Part shown: piece by piece, positions 18,068-27,211 of the stretch
Position numbering within the stretch: the first letter of the stretch is position 1
Layout of the letters: each line of letters opens with the position of its first letter
Source of the DNA: Rathayibacter tritici
GTDB lineage: Bacteria > Actinomycetota > Actinomycetes > Actinomycetales > Microbacteriaceae
DNA length: 64,000 nucleotides
Direction: 5' to 3'
Assembly (NCBI RefSeq): GCF_002932875.1
Contig: NZ_PSWS01000057.1
Span: forward strand, 1 to 64,000
Translations under genes and position numbers: made by a program
Notes under the pieces: generated by a model
The model's database searches: none
The model's input: only the letters and a program-made list of their open reading frames with translations
Told to the model about the DNA's origin: nothing

Positions 18068-18135
18068 CACAACGTCAGCTGAGAGACCGTCTCATCCACC
18101 ATCGTGGCTGAGACCCCCTCTCAGCTGACGTTGTG
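18068..18135. terminator. Long perfect inverted repeat between ftsY and lipA
   Basis: CACAACGTCAGCTGAGAG (18068-18085) is exactly complementary to CTCTCAGCTGACGTTGTG (18118-18135). Inside, GTCTCA pairs with TGAGAC and CCAC with GTGG, so nearly the whole 68 bases can fold as one hairpin. It stands between convergent genes and could end transcription from both sides, although no T-run follows on either strand. Confidence 0.75.
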
Positions 18136-18151
18136 TCGGGGGCGCCGCGGG

Positions 18152-19138
18152 TTACACCGCCTGCGAGAAGCCCAGCGCCGCGTCGGCCAGGTGGCGCAGG
18201 TGCTCCGGCACCGGCAGCCCCTTCGACTCCATCGAGCGCGCCCAAAGGCGTCCGGCCCGGTAGGAGGAGCGCACCAGTGGCCCCGCGAGCACGCCGAGGA
18301 AGCCGATGTCTTCCGCCTCCTCCTTGATCGCCACGAACTCCTCCGGGTGCACCCAGCGGTCCACCGGCAGGTGGCGCGGAGTAGGGCGGAGGTACTGCGT
18401 GATCGTGACGATGTCGGTGCCCGCGTCGTAGAGGTCCTGCAGCGCCTGCGAGATCTCCTCGCGCTCCTCGCCCATGCCGAGGATAAGGTTCGACTTCGTG
18501 ATCAGCCCAGCGTCCCGGCCCTGAGTGAGGACGTCGAGCGAGCGCTCGTAGCGGAAGGCCGGGCGGATGCGCTTGAAGATCCGCGGCACCGTCTCGACAT
18601 TGTGCGCGAACACCTCGGGCTGTGCGTCGAACACCCGCTGGAGGTGCTCGGCGCGGCCGGTGAAGTCGGGGACCAGAATCTCGACACCCGTGCCCGGCGC
18701 CTGGGCATGGATCTGCCGGATCGTCTCGGCGTAGAGCCAGGAGCCTTCGTCCGGCAGGTCGTCGCGCGCGACTCCGGTGACGGTCGCGTAGCGAAGGTTC
18801 ATCCGGGCCACCGATTCGCCGACCCGTCGTGGCTCGTCCTCGTCGTAGTCCGCGGGCTTCCCGGTGTCGATCTGGCAGAAGTCGCACCGCCGGGTGCACT
18901 GGGCTCCGCCGATGAGGAAGGTCGCCTCGCGGTCCTCCCAGCACTCGAAGATGTTGGGGCAGCCCGCCTCCTGGCAGACCGTATGCAGTTCCTCGCTCTT
19001 CACGAGGGACTGCAGCTTCCGGTACTCCGGGCCCAGTGAGGCCTTCGTGCGGATCCACTCGGGCTTGCGCTCGATCGGCGTCTCGGCGTTGCGGATCTCG
19101 AGTCGCAGGAGCTTGCGACCGCCGACGTCCGCGCTCAC
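18152..19138 (-). CDS. lipA: Lipoyl synthase
   Basis: Radical SAM enzyme that inserts two sulfurs into protein-bound octanoyl groups to form lipoyl cofactor. The auxiliary cluster cysteines are 55, 60 and 66 ([12 protein letters not shown]) and the radical SAM cysteines 81, 85 and 88 (CTRRCDFC). Length is 328 aa. I chose GTG 19138 because it overlaps the lipB stop as GTGA and begins just before the conserved region; a longer open frame reaching 19411 is antisense noise over lipB. The end lies 17 bases from the long hairpin. Confidence 0.97.
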   Translation of the reverse strand: MSADVGGRKLLRLEIRNAETPIERKPEWIRTKASLGPEYRKLQSLVKSEELHTVCQEAGCPNIFECWEDREATFLIGGAQCTRRCDFCQIDTGKPADYDEDEPRRVGESVARMNLRYATVTGVARDDLPDEGSWLYAETIRQIHAQAPGTGVEILVPDFTGRAEHLQRVFDAQPEVFAHNVETVPRIFKRIRPAFRYERSLDVLTQGRDAGLITKSNLILGMGEEREEISQALQDLYDAGTDIVTITQYLRPTPRHLPVDRWVHPEEFVAIKEEAEDIGFLGVLAGPLVRSSYRAGRLWARSMESKGLPVPEHLRHLADAALGFSQAV

Positions 19139-19794
19139 GCGACGGCCTCGGCGACGCGGGCGCAGAACGTGGGCGCCGCCTCCGAGAAGCGCGCCACGAC
19201 CCGGGCCCGGACCACGGCCATCGGCGGACTGTCGCCGCGCTCGCGTTCGAGCGTGGTGACGCCGGCGTCGGCGATTCCGCAGGCGACGATGCGGGAGTAG
19301 GGCTCGAGGCTGTTCGTGACGTTGAGTGCGAAGCCGTGCATCGTCACTCCCGAGGCCACGCGGATGCCGATCGCCGCGATCTTGACGGCGCCGCCGTCGC
19401 GAGGGATCCACACCCCGGAGCGCCCCCGGACGCGCTGCCCCTGGACGCCCAGGTCCTCTAGCACGCCGATCAGCACGTCCTCCAGTGAGCGAACGTAGGC
19501 GACCACATCGACCGGTTCGCCCAGCCGCACGATCGGATAGCCGACGAGCTGTCCTGGGCCGTGCCAGGTGATTCGGCCGCCGCGGTCGACGTCGACCACC
19601 GGGGAGCCGTCGTTGGGGCGCTCGTGCGCTTCGGTGCGCTTGCCGGCGGTGTAGACGGAGGCGTGCTCGCAGAGCACGAGGGTGTCCGGTCGGCGGCCGG
19701 CCACCACCTCGGCGTGGAGGCGGCGCTGGAGCTCCCAGCCGTCGCGGTAGTCCAGGGGGTCGGCGGAGTCGCCCGCTACGAGTGTCTCGATCAC
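19135..19794 (-). CDS. lipB: Octanoyl-ACP:protein octanoyltransferase
   Basis: Transfers octanoate from acyl carrier protein to lipoate-dependent enzymes, supplying LipA. The 219-aa protein contains [15 protein letters not shown] near residues 74-88, the catalytic lysine at about 138 (GAVKIAAIG) and the catalytic cysteine at about 172 (RIVACGI). TAGGGT (plus-strand 19801-19806) lies six bases before the GTG start, again pointing to a leaderless mRNA. It is the first gene of the lipB-lipA operon. Confidence 0.95.
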   Translation of the reverse strand: MIETLVAGDSADPLDYRDGWELQRRLHAEVVAGRRPDTLVLCEHASVYTAGKRTEAHERPNDGSPVVDVDRGGRITWHGPGQLVGYPIVRLGEPVDVVAYVRSLEDVLIGVLEDLGVQGQRVRGRSGVWIPRDGGAVKIAAIGIRVASGVTMHGFALNVTNSLEPYSRIVACGIADAGVTTLERERGDSPPMAVVRARVVARFSEAAPTFCARVAEAVA

Positions 19795-19922
19795 CGGATC
19801 ACCCTAACTCGCTTCTTGGACCCGAACCAGGTAATCATCGGCCGCGCGTCGGCGCCGATCCTGCCTCCGCTGGAGCCGCCCGCCCGCCGACCGGCCGGGG
19901 CTCCGGTAGAATTCCGGGCATC

Positions 19923-21479
19923 ATGGCTACTTTCGGCACCCTCTCCGATCGACTCGTCGAGACCTTCAAGAACCTCCGCACGAAGGGCAAGCTGTCGGCC
20001 TCGGACGTCGACGGCACCGTCCGCGAGATCCGACGCGCCCTGCTCGACGCCGACGTCGCGCTCGAGGTCGTGAAGACGTTCACCGGCACGGTGCGTGAGC
20101 GCGCTCTCGGCGACGAGGTCAACAAGGCGCTCAACCCGGCGCAGCAGGTCGTCCAGATCGTCAACGAGGAGCTCGTCGCGATCCTCGGCGGGCAGTCGCG
20201 CCGTCTGGAGTTCGCCAAGCGCCCGCCGACGGTCATCATGCTCGCCGGCCTCCAGGGCGCGGGTAAGACGACCCTCGCCGGCAAGCTCGGCAAGTACCTC
20301 GGCAAGGACGGTCACACCCCGCTGTTGGTCGCGGCCGACCTCCAGCGCCCCAATGCGGTGCAGCAGCTGCAGGTCGTCGGCGAGCAGGCCGGAGTCGCGG
20401 TGTACGCACCCGAGCCGGGCAACGGCGTCGGCAATCCGGTGAAGGTCGCGCAGAACGCGATCCGCTTCGCGACCGACAAGCAGTACGACACCGTCATCAT
20501 CGACACGGCCGGCCGGCTGGGAGTCGACGCCGACATGATGAAGCAGGCCGCCGACATCCGCCGCGTCACCAACCCCGACGAGGTGTTGTTCGTCATCGAC
20601 GCGATGATCGGGCAGGACGCGGTCGCGACCGCGAAGGCCTTCCAGGAGGGAGTCGACTTCACCGGCGTTGTCCTCTCCAAACTCGACGGCGACGCCCGCG
20701 GAGGAGCGGCGCTGTCGGTCGCGTCCCTCACCGGCCGTCCCATCCTCTTCGCCTCGACCGGCGAGTCGCTGGACGACTTCGAGCAATTCCACCCCGACCG
20801 GATGGCGAGCCGGATCCTCGACCTCGGTGACGTGCTCACCCTCATCGAGCAGGCGCAGGCCGCGTTCGACGAGGACGAGGCGCGCGCGATCGCCGAGAAG
20901 ATCATGGGCGACACGTTCACGCTCGACGACTTCCTCGGCCAGATGCAGCAGCTGCGCAACATGGGCTCGATCAAGAAGATGATCGGCATGCTGCCCGGCG
21001 CGAAGGGCATGCGCGAGCAGCTCGACCAGTTCGACGAGCGCGAGATCGTGCGCACCGAGGCGATCATCCAGTCGATGACGAAGGCGGAGCGGGTGAACCC
21101 GAAGCTCCTGAACGGCTCTCGGCGTCTGCGCATCGCCCGCGGCTCGGGCATGAGCGTCACCGATGTCAACCAGCTCGTGCAGCGCTTCGAGCAGGCCGCG
21201 AAGATGATGAAGACGGTGGCGAAGGGCGGCATGCCCTCCGTCCCCGGTATGGGCCCGGTGCCCGGCGCCGGCTACCAGGGCCGCCCGAAGCCGCAGAAGA
21301 AGAAGAGCAGCAAGTCCGGCAACCCGGCCAAGCGTGCTGCCGAGAACGCGGCGATCACAGCCGGACCCCGCGCGGGTGACGCCGGCGGCTCCGGCTTCGG
21401 CCTGGGCGGTGGCGGCGCGAAGGGCGCACAGCCCACGCCGGAGGAGCTGGAGCAGCTGCAGAAGCTCCTCGGCCGATGA
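19923..21479 (+). CDS. ffh: Signal recognition particle GTPase Ffh
   Basis: Protein subunit of SRP, binding signal peptides of nascent membrane proteins. The N domain is followed by the G domain with GLQGAGKTT near residue 109, DTAGRLGVDADMM and SKLDGDARGG, then a methionine-rich M domain (DDFLGQMQQLRNMGSIKKMIGMLPG region, split here for length). The tail of about 80 residues is lysine-, glycine- and alanine-rich. Length 518 aa. ATG 19923 has no Shine-Dalgarno site; TAGAAT at 19907-19912 lies ten bases upstream, so the leader is very short. Confidence 0.96.
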   Translation: MATFGTLSDRLVETFKNLRTKGKLSASDVDGTVREIRRALLDADVALEVVKTFTGTVRERALGDEVNKALNPAQQVVQIVNEELVAILGGQSRRLEFAKRPPTVIMLAGLQGAGKTTLAGKLGKYLGKDGHTPLLVAADLQRPNAVQQLQVVGEQAGVAVYAPEPGNGVGNPVKVAQNAIRFATDKQYDTVIIDTAGRLGVDADMMKQAADIRRVTNPDEVLFVIDAMIGQDAVATAKAFQEGVDFTGVVLSKLDGDARGGAALSVASLTGRPILFASTGESLDDFEQFHPDRMASRILDLGDVLTLIEQAQAAFDEDEARAIAEKIMGDTFTLDDFLGQMQQLRNMGSIKKMIGMLPGAKGMREQLDQFDEREIVRTEAIIQSMTKAERVNPKLLNGSRRLRIARGSGMSVTDVNQLVQRFEQAAKMMKTVAKGGMPSVPGMGPVPGAGYQGRPKPQKKKSSKSGNPAKRAAENAAITAGPRAGDAGGSGFGLGGGGAKGAQPTPEELEQLQKLLGR

Positions 21480-21925
21480 AGCGGCGCGCGGGCGCGGTCC
21501 TCGCGGTCGCCGCCGTGCTCGGCCTCACCGGCTGCGCCGGGGGTTCCGGAAGGGAGGCGATGGCGCCTCCCTCGCCCGAGGAGCTCGTCGGCCGCTGGGT
21601 AACCGGCATGTCGTCCGATGCACCCGACGTGCCGTTTCTCCTGATCGCGGGGGACGGCACGTGGACGGGATCGGACGGCTGCAACGGCGCGCAGGGGCAG
21701 TGGTCGATCGATGGCGAGGGCGCGCTCTCGGTGTCGGCCGGCCCGAGCACCCTCATCGCCTGCGACGGTGTCGCGCTGCCGCGAATCTTCTCGGAGGCGG
21801 CGGCGGCCTCGCTCGACGGCGGGCGGTTGCGCCTGTTCGATGACGCAGGCGCCACCGTGGTCGCACTCGCCCGCTCTACGAGCGACGAGGCGCCGTCGGC
21901 CGCGCCGGACCCGGCGGGGGAGTAG
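21476..21925 (+). CDS. META/HslJ-type lipoprotein
   Basis: Small predicted lipoprotein, exact role unknown. Residues 1-20 form a basic, hydrophobic signal ending in the lipobox LTGC with the modified cysteine at 20. Residues about 36-135 look like a META (HslJ) domain: ELVGRWV, GTWTGSDGCNGAQGQW and STLIACDG. The tail is alanine/proline-rich. Its ATG overlaps the ffh stop (ATGA), so it is cotranscribed with ffh, though no functional link is obvious. Confidence 0.8.
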   Translation: MKRRAGAVLAVAAVLGLTGCAGGSGREAMAPPSPEELVGRWVTGMSSDAPDVPFLLIAGDGTWTGSDGCNGAQGQWSIDGEGALSVSAGPSTLIACDGVALPRIFSEAAAASLDGGRLRLFDDAGATVVALARSTSDEAPSAAPDPAGE

Positions 21926-21988
21926 GACCTCGCATGTGGAGGGAGGAGTGGGGTCCCCGTGCGTCGAACCGCTCGCTAGCGTGAAGGC

Positions 21989-22816
21989 ATGACAACCGCA
22001 CACGCGCGCCCCGTCCGCATCGGCGTCCAGATCGCCCCTCAGCACGTCCCCTACGAGGTCATCCGCGACACGCTCGCCGAGATCGAGGATCTCGGCGTCG
22101 ACATCGCCTTCAACTGGGACCACTTCTTCCCGCTGTCGGGGGAGCCGAACGGCCTGCACTTCGAGGGTTGGAGCATGCTCGCGGCCTGGGCCGAGCAGAC
22201 CAGCCGGATCGAGTTCGGCCCGCTGGTCTCCTGCAACAGCTACCGCAATCCCGACCTGCTCGCCGACATGGCCCGGACGGTCGATCACATCAGCGCTCAC
22301 GGCGCCGAAGGCCGCCTGATCTTCGGCATCGGCTCCGGCTGGTTCGAGCGCGATTACGAGGAGTACGGCTACGAGTTCGGCACCGCCGGCTCGCGCCTGG
22401 ACGGGCTCGCCGAGGCCATGCCGCGCATCCGCAGCCGCTGGTCGATGCTCAACCCCGCACCGACGCGTGACATCCCGGTCATGATCGGCGGCGGCGGCGA
22501 GAAGAAGACTCTGCGGATCGTCGCCGAGCACGCCGACATCTGGCACAGCTTCTCGGACGTCCCGACCCTCGAGCGCAAGCTCGGCGTTCTCGCGGAGTGG
22601 TGCGCCCGGGTCGAGCGCGATCCAGCCGCGATCGAGATCTCGACCGGTGCGGGCGTCCGCAGTGGCGTCGGCGACGCCTCCTTCGACGTGCTCGATCAGC
22701 AGTTCGACCTCGGTGCGAGCCTGTTCACGCTCGGCCTCACGGGGCCGGACATCGACCTCGCACCCGTTCGGGACCTGCTCGGCTGGCGCGACGGGAAGAA
22801 CAGCACCGCTCGCTGA
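21989..22816 (+). CDS. LLM-class F420-dependent oxidoreductase
   Basis: Predicted bacterial luciferase-fold oxidoreductase that would use F420 or FMN; substrate unknown. The 275-aa protein contains FNWDHFFPL, a segment GPLVSCNSYRNPDLLADMA typical of the family, and FGIGSGWFERDYEEYGY followed by IPVMIGGGGEKKTLRIVAEHAD. Length is close to the family norm (280-300). TAGCGT at 21977-21982 is six bases before ATG 21989, suggesting its own leaderless promoter. Confidence 0.85.
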   Translation: MTTAHARPVRIGVQIAPQHVPYEVIRDTLAEIEDLGVDIAFNWDHFFPLSGEPNGLHFEGWSMLAAWAEQTSRIEFGPLVSCNSYRNPDLLADMARTVDHISAHGAEGRLIFGIGSGWFERDYEEYGYEFGTAGSRLDGLAEAMPRIRSRWSMLNPAPTRDIPVMIGGGGEKKTLRIVAEHADIWHSFSDVPTLERKLGVLAEWCARVERDPAAIEISTGAGVRSGVGDASFDVLDQQFDLGASLFTLGLTGPDIDLAPVRDLLGWRDGKNSTAR

Positions 22817-22857
22817 CTCGGCGGGGCGTCGTCGTCCGGCGGCGCCCCGACTCCGCG

Positions 22858-23628
22858 TCAGTCCGCCGGAGCGTCCGTCGCGCGCTGGTCGGTCGGCACT
22901 GGGCGGGCCAGCCCCGACTTCTCTGCGGCGACCTCGAACGCGTGTGCGAGGGCCCGGTGGCCCTCCACCGTCGGATGCACGCCGTCATCGCCCAGCAGTC
23001 CGTCCTCACTCAGCGGGTCCGGGTATTCCAGCGCACCTCCGTCGGCGGCCGTCACTGCGTCGATCAGACTCACGTCGTACTGGTCGAGATCCGTCGGCCG
23101 CGGGTCAGGACCCCAGACCGAGTCGATCGCGATCAACCGCGCAGAGGGCGAGGCGGCCGCGATCGCATCGACGGCGGACACGATCGCGGCATCGACCTCT
23201 TCCGGGGCCCAGCCCAGGTCGTTGCTGCTGGCGATCAGCACGATCGCGTCCGGCTGCGTGTCCGCGATCTCCTCCGCCCGGTCGCCGATCGCCTGGCCGC
23301 AGTCGCCCGGTTCGATGAACCCGCCTCCGTCGCAACCGAGGTCGGTGACGTCCCAGCCGAAGTTGTCGCCCACGAGAGCGGGCCAGGCCTGCTCCGTCTC
23401 GACGTTCAGACCGCGCACGATGCTGTCGCCGACGACTGTGACGCGGGAGCCGGCGGGCAGCGAGGTGCCGAGGGGAAGCGGCACCGGATCCGCGGAGACC
23501 TTTGCGGGAGGAGTGGCTGTGCCGGTCGGGGTCGGCGAACTGATCGGCGAGGACGGCGCGGAGCAGCCGGTGAGTCCGAGCGCGAGCCCGCCGATCGCGG
23601 CGGCGGTGAGCAGGGCGGGCCGCCTCAT
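22858..23628 (-). CDS. SGNH/GDSL-type hydrolase lipoprotein
   Basis: Predicted surface-anchored esterase or acyl hydrolase. Residues 1-22 are a lipoprotein signal with lipobox LTGC (Cys22). After a Ser/Thr/Pro spacer, VVGDSIVRG holds the nucleophile at about Ser69, SSNDLG supplies the block III asparagine, and DGVHPTVEGH the catalytic Asp/His near the C-terminus. ATG 23628 overlaps the stop of the upstream GCS2-family gene (ATGA). Substrate is unknown. Confidence 0.85.
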   Translation of the reverse strand: MRRPALLTAAAIGGLALGLTGCSAPSSPISSPTPTGTATPPAKVSADPVPLPLGTSLPAGSRVTVVGDSIVRGLNVETEQAWPALVGDNFGWDVTDLGCDGGGFIEPGDCGQAIGDRAEEIADTQPDAIVLIASSNDLGWAPEEVDAAIVSAVDAIAAASPSARLIAIDSVWGPDPRPTDLDQYDVSLIDAVTAADGGALEYPDPLSEDGLLGDDGVHPTVEGHRALAHAFEVAAEKSGLARPVPTDQRATDAPAD

Positions 23629-24770
23629 GCTCGCGGGTCCTGGAGTCCGTCGCGCAGCTCCCCCGCGAGTGCGCGCACGACCGCCTTCAGGTCGCCGTCG
23701 TGCGTCGCGGCGGTGCGCAGCTGGCGCTGGTAGCTCGCGCCCGCGACCAGGATGAGCTCCACGTCGGCCAGCTCCTGCACGCAGCTGAGTCGCTCGGCGA
23801 CCGGCGCGAGGGTCACGAGGAGGTCGCGGATGTCGTCGGTAACCAGGCGCTCCGCTCCGGACGCGTCCAAGATGATCTCGGCGTCGAGCCCGTAGCGGGC
23901 CGCGCGCCACTTGTTCTCGCGCACATACCAGGGCTGCATCGTCGGCAGATCCTCGCCGGCGTCCAACCGCGAGGACAGGTGCTCGACGAGGCACTGGATC
24001 AGCGCGGCGACCGCTCCGATCTCCTCGGCAGAGGAGAGGCCGTCGCAGGCGCGCATCTCGAGCGTCCCCCACTGCGGCGAGGGGCGGATGTCCCAGCGGA
24101 CTTCGGTGTGGTCGTCGATGACGCCGGTGCGCATCATGTCGTCGACGTACTCCTCGTAGTTCGCCCAGGCGCCGAACTGCGGGGGCAGGCCCGCTGTGGG
24201 CAACTGCTGGAACATCAGTGCCCGGTTCGACGCATAGCCGGTGTCGACTCCGCCCCAGAACGGGCTCGACGCCGAGAGCGCCTGCAGGTGCGGGTAGTAG
24301 CCGAGCAGCGAGTTCAGGATCGGCAGCACCTTGTCGCGGTGTTCGATGCCGACGTGCACATGAATGCCCCAGATCATCATGTTCCGCCCCCACCACTGGG
24401 TACGGTCGATGAGGCGGTGATAGCGCTCTTTGTCGGTGATGGTCTGGTCGAACCACTGCGCGAACGGATGCGTACCCGAGCAGACCAGATCCAGTCCCAT
24501 CGGGTCGGTGATCTCGCGTACCTGCCGCAGCTGGTCTCGCAGATCGGCGACCGCGTCGCGGACTCGAGTGTGCACGCCCGAGACCAGCTCGACCGTGTTG
24601 CGCAGGAGCTCGCCCGTGATCTGCGGATGCGGGGCGTCGCCCTCGCCGCGTAGCGCGTCCAGGACCACGTCGGCGACGTTGGCCAGATCGCCCGTCTGAC
24701 GGTCGACGATCGCTACCTCCCACTCGATCCCGAGAGTGGAGCGGTCGGACGCGGCGAAGCTGATCTTCAT
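23625..24770 (-). CDS. GCS2-family carboxylate-amine ligase (YbdK-like)
   Basis: Member of glutamate-cysteine ligase family 2, ATP-dependent enzymes that form an amide with a carboxylate; the YbdK group has weak glutamate-cysteine ligase activity and its physiological product here is unknown. The 381-aa protein shows [17 protein letters not shown] at the N-terminus, [33 protein letters not shown] and [19 protein letters not shown] 24770 follows GAGGACC by about six bases. It leads a two-gene operon with the SGNH lipoprotein. Confidence 0.88.
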   Translation of the reverse strand: MKISFAASDRSTLGIEWEVAIVDRQTGDLANVADVVLDALRGEGDAPHPQITGELLRNTVELVSGVHTRVRDAVADLRDQLRQVREITDPMGLDLVCSGTHPFAQWFDQTITDKERYHRLIDRTQWWGRNMMIWGIHVHVGIEHRDKVLPILNSLLGYYPHLQALSASSPFWGGVDTGYASNRALMFQQLPTAGLPPQFGAWANYEEYVDDMMRTGVIDDHTEVRWDIRPSPQWGTLEMRACDGLSSAEEIGAVAALIQCLVEHLSSRLDAGEDLPTMQPWYVRENKWRAARYGLDAEIILDASGAERLVTDDIRDLLVTLAPVAERLSCVQELADVELILVAGASYQRQLRTAATHDGDLKAVVRALAGELRDGLQDPRA

Positions 24771-25096
24771 GGCGAGGTCCTCATCGGATCCGGGCGTCCG
24801 CCGATCGGGACGCGCTCCGCCATCCTCGCACCTGCGAGCGGAGCGGACGCCGAACGCCGCCACGCCCGCTCTCAGCCCGTCCTAGGCTTACGCGGGCGAC
24901 CGGCGAGGAGCGGCGGCGTGCCGGGCCCGCACCGGCGCGGTTTTTCTGGCAGAATGATCCGTCGGGTCCGAGGCGGTCGACCCTCTACTCACCGCCGACG
25001 AAACCCCCTCGAGCTTTCGCCGGGTGTGCCCCCACGCTCACGGCTCAGTTCATCCATCATCGACCGGACACCGGTCAACGACCACACAGGAGAATT
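24771..25096. promoter_or_regulatory. Divergent promoter region, GCS2 gene and rpsP
   Basis: A 326-base gene-free stretch. CAGAAT at 24950-24955 within TGGCAGAATGATCC is a likely extended -10 box for rpsP; no clear TTGACA-like -35 is present. The same TGGCAGAATGA string is used at the rplS promoter. The resulting leader of about 130 bases ends with the ribosome site AGGAGA before GTG 25097. The left part must hold the promoter of the minus-strand ligase operon, but I see no clear boxes for it. Confidence 0.55.
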
Positions 25097-25507
25097 GTGG
25101 CTGTCAAGATTCGTCTGAAGCGCCTCGGCAAGATCCGGGCGCCCTACTACCGCATCGTCGTCGCCGACTCGCGCACCAAGCGCGACGGTCGCGTGATCGA
25201 GGAGATCGGCAAGTACCACCCCACCGAGCAGCCCTCGTTCATCCAGGTCGACTCGGAGCGCGCGCAGTACTGGCTCGGAGTCGGCGCGCAGCCGACCGAG
25301 CAGGTCGCCGCGATCCTCAAGCTGACCGGAGACTGGGGCCGCTTCCAGGGCGACGCCGATGCCGTCAACACCGTGCAGGTGAAGGAGCCCAAGGCTCCGT
25401 TCGTCGTCGACGCGAAGAAGAAGCCCGTCCTCAAGCCGAAGTCCGAGGCTCCGGCCAAGGCCGCCCCGGTCGCGGACACCGCCGACGAGACCTCCACCGA
25501 GGCATAG
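25097..25507 (+). CDS. rpsP: Ribosomal protein bS16
   Basis: Small-subunit ribosomal protein. It begins [22 protein letters not shown], cut here: the conserved KIRLKRLGK and [16 protein letters not shown] signatures are plain. Residues after about 85 form an alanine/lysine/proline-rich tail common in actinobacteria, giving 136 aa against about 80 in Escherichia coli. GTG 25097 follows AGGAGA. It leads the rpsP-KH-rimM-trmD operon, with three bases to the next gene. Confidence 0.97.
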   Translation: MAVKIRLKRLGKIRAPYYRIVVADSRTKRDGRVIEEIGKYHPTEQPSFIQVDSERAQYWLGVGAQPTEQVAAILKLTGDWGRFQGDADAVNTVQVKEPKAPFVVDAKKKPVLKPKSEAPAKAAPVADTADETSTEA

Positions 25508-25510
25508 TCC

Positions 25511-25747
25511 GTGCTCGCTCCCGCCGTCGAACACCTCGTTAAGGGGATCGTCGAGAACCCCGACGAGGTCCGTGTCGTGGCGACGAGCTCCCCGCGCGGA
25601 GAGGTCCTCGAGGTGCGCGTGCACCCCGAGGACCTCGGCCGCGTGATCGGACGCTCCGGTCGCACCGCCAAAGCCGTCCGCACTCTCGTTGCCGCTCTCG
25701 CCGACGGGCGCCGAGTGCGGGTCGACGTCGTCGATACCGACAAGTAG
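25511..25747 (+). CDS. khpA: KH-domain RNA-binding protein KhpA
   Basis: Small single-KH protein of 78 residues that binds RNA; homologues act with KhpB in post-transcriptional control of cell wall and division genes. The KH core GRVIGRSGRTAKAVRTLV is clear at residues 42-59. GTG 25511 lies three bases after the rpsP stop, and rimM starts two bases after its own stop, so the genes are tightly packed in one operon. Confidence 0.93.
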   Translation: MLAPAVEHLVKGIVENPDEVRVVATSSPRGEVLEVRVHPEDLGRVIGRSGRTAKAVRTLVAALADGRRVRVDVVDTDK

Positions 25748-25749
25748 AG

Positions 25750-26409
25750 GTGTCGGTCACCGGACCGGGCACGACGCAGCTCCGCGTCGCCCGACTCACC
25801 AAGGCTCACGGACTCAAGGGCGCGATCAAGCTCGAGCTCTACACCGATGAGCCCGATAAGCGCTTCACCCCCGGATCCACGTTCACGTTGCAGGTGCCCC
25901 GCACCTCCGAGTGGCACGGGAAGAAGCTCGAGCTCGTCGAATTGCGCTGGTACAACAGCCACCCCGTTGCCTTCTTCCGGGGCGTGGCGGACCGCAGTGC
26001 CGCGGAAACCCTCCTCAAAGCGATCCTCTGGATCGACGAGGAGGTGCAGACGCAGCCGGGCGAGGACGACTCCTGGTACGACTACCAGCTGGTCGGTATG
26101 AAGGTCGTGCGCGACGGCGTCGAGGTCGGCACCGTGCGCCGCGTCGACCACTTCCCGGCGCAGGACCTGCTGATCGTCGGCACCCCCTCGGGTGAGGTGA
26201 TGGTGCCGTTCGTGAACGCCATCGTGCCCTCCGTCGACGCCGTCGCAGGGATCGTCACGGTCACCCCTCCGATCGGCCTCTTCGAGGACGCTCCGGAGGA
26301 GGAGCCGGCCGCGATCGACCTCAGCGGTGTCGACCTCACCGATCCGGCGCTGAGCGCGGCTGCGCCCATCGGCGACCCCGCATCCTCCGAGGAGGAGCCC
26401 CGGTCGTGA
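25750..26409 (+). CDS. rimM: Ribosome maturation factor RimM
   Basis: Assists assembly of the 30S head by binding S19. The N-terminal RimM domain has [22 protein letters not shown] (family signature around HGLKG), [12 protein letters not shown], and the PRC-barrel domain begins [11 protein letters not shown] followed by [14 protein letters not shown]-terminal acidic extension of about 45 residues is present, giving 219 aa. GTG start; its stop overlaps the trmD start (GTGA). Confidence 0.95.
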   Translation: MSVTGPGTTQLRVARLTKAHGLKGAIKLELYTDEPDKRFTPGSTFTLQVPRTSEWHGKKLELVELRWYNSHPVAFFRGVADRSAAETLLKAILWIDEEVQTQPGEDDSWYDYQLVGMKVVRDGVEVGTVRRVDHFPAQDLLIVGTPSGEVMVPFVNAIVPSVDAVAGIVTVTPPIGLFEDAPEEEPAAIDLSGVDLTDPALSAAAPIGDPASSEEEPRS

Positions 26410-27089
26410 GGATCGACATCCTCACGATCTTCCCGGAGTTCTTCGGCGTGCTCGACATCAGCCTGCTCGGCCGCGCGCGGCGGAGCGGGCTGATCGACCT
26501 CGACGTGCACGACCTGCGCGACTGCACCCATGACCGGCATCGCACCGTCGACGACACGCCGTACGGCGGCGGCGCCGGCATGGTGATGCGCCCGGAGCCG
26601 TGGGGCGAGGCTCTCGACTCGATCCTCGTGTCGGCGGAGGACCCGGTGGTGATCTTCCCCTCGCCCGCCGGCGAGCTCTTCACCCAGGCGACCGCCCGCG
26701 AGCTGGCCGAGGAGTCCACGCTGGTGTTCGGCTGCGGCCGCTACGAGGGGATCGACCAGCGCGTCATCGACCACACCGCAGAGCGCGCCCGGGTGCGGAT
26801 GATCAGCCTGGGCGACTACGTCCTCAATGGGGGAGAGGTCGCCGTCATGGCGATGATCGAGGCCATCGGACGCCTCGTCCCCGGTGTCGTCGGCAACCCG
26901 GCGAGCCTGGTCGAAGAGAGCCACTCCGACGGGCTCCTGGAGTACCCGAGCTATACCAAACCGGCCTCGTGGCGCGGGTTCGACGTCCCTCCGGTGCTGC
27001 TGAGCGGCGACCACGCAGCGATCGCCGCCTGGCGTCGCGAGCAGAGCGTCGAGCGCACGCGCCGCGTCCGACCCGAACTGCTGCCCTGA
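26406..27089 (+). CDS. trmD: tRNA (guanine37-N1)-methyltransferase
   Basis: Methylates G37 of tRNAs with a 3' purine-G anticodon neighbour to prevent frameshifting; a SPOUT-class trefoil-knot enzyme. The 227-aa protein begins [13 protein letters not shown] and contains [29 protein letters not shown] and [14 protein letters not shown], followed by [10 protein letters not shown] near the C-terminus. GTG 26406 overlaps the rimM stop. Last gene of the rpsP operon, ending 15 bases before the long trmD-map hairpin. Confidence 0.97.
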   Translation: MRIDILTIFPEFFGVLDISLLGRARRSGLIDLDVHDLRDCTHDRHRTVDDTPYGGGAGMVMRPEPWGEALDSILVSAEDPVVIFPSPAGELFTQATARELAEESTLVFGCGRYEGIDQRVIDHTAERARVRMISLGDYVLNGGEVAVMAMIEAIGRLVPGVVGNPASLVEESHSDGLLEYPSYTKPASWRGFDVPPVLLSGDHAAIAAWRREQSVERTRRVRPELLP

Positions 27090-27103
27090 CCTCGCACCCC
27101 GCC

Positions 27104-27180
27104 CCCTCCTCCGCGAGATGCCACTTGTGACGCCTCGCTCCGGCGTGTCGTCATCATAAGTGGCATCTCGCGGAGGGGGG
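27104..27180. terminator. Long inverted repeat between trmD and map
   Basis: CTCCGCGAGATGCCACTT (27109-27126) pairs perfectly with AAGTGGCATCTCGCGGAG (27158-27175), and five further outer pairs with G-rich sequence extend the stem to about 23 pairs. The loop holds a smaller ACGCC/GGCGT stem. It stands between convergent genes and may serve as a two-way terminator; no T-run follows. Confidence 0.75.
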
Positions 27181-27211
27181 CGAGGGGGGCGAGGGGCATG
27201 AGGGTGCAGTT

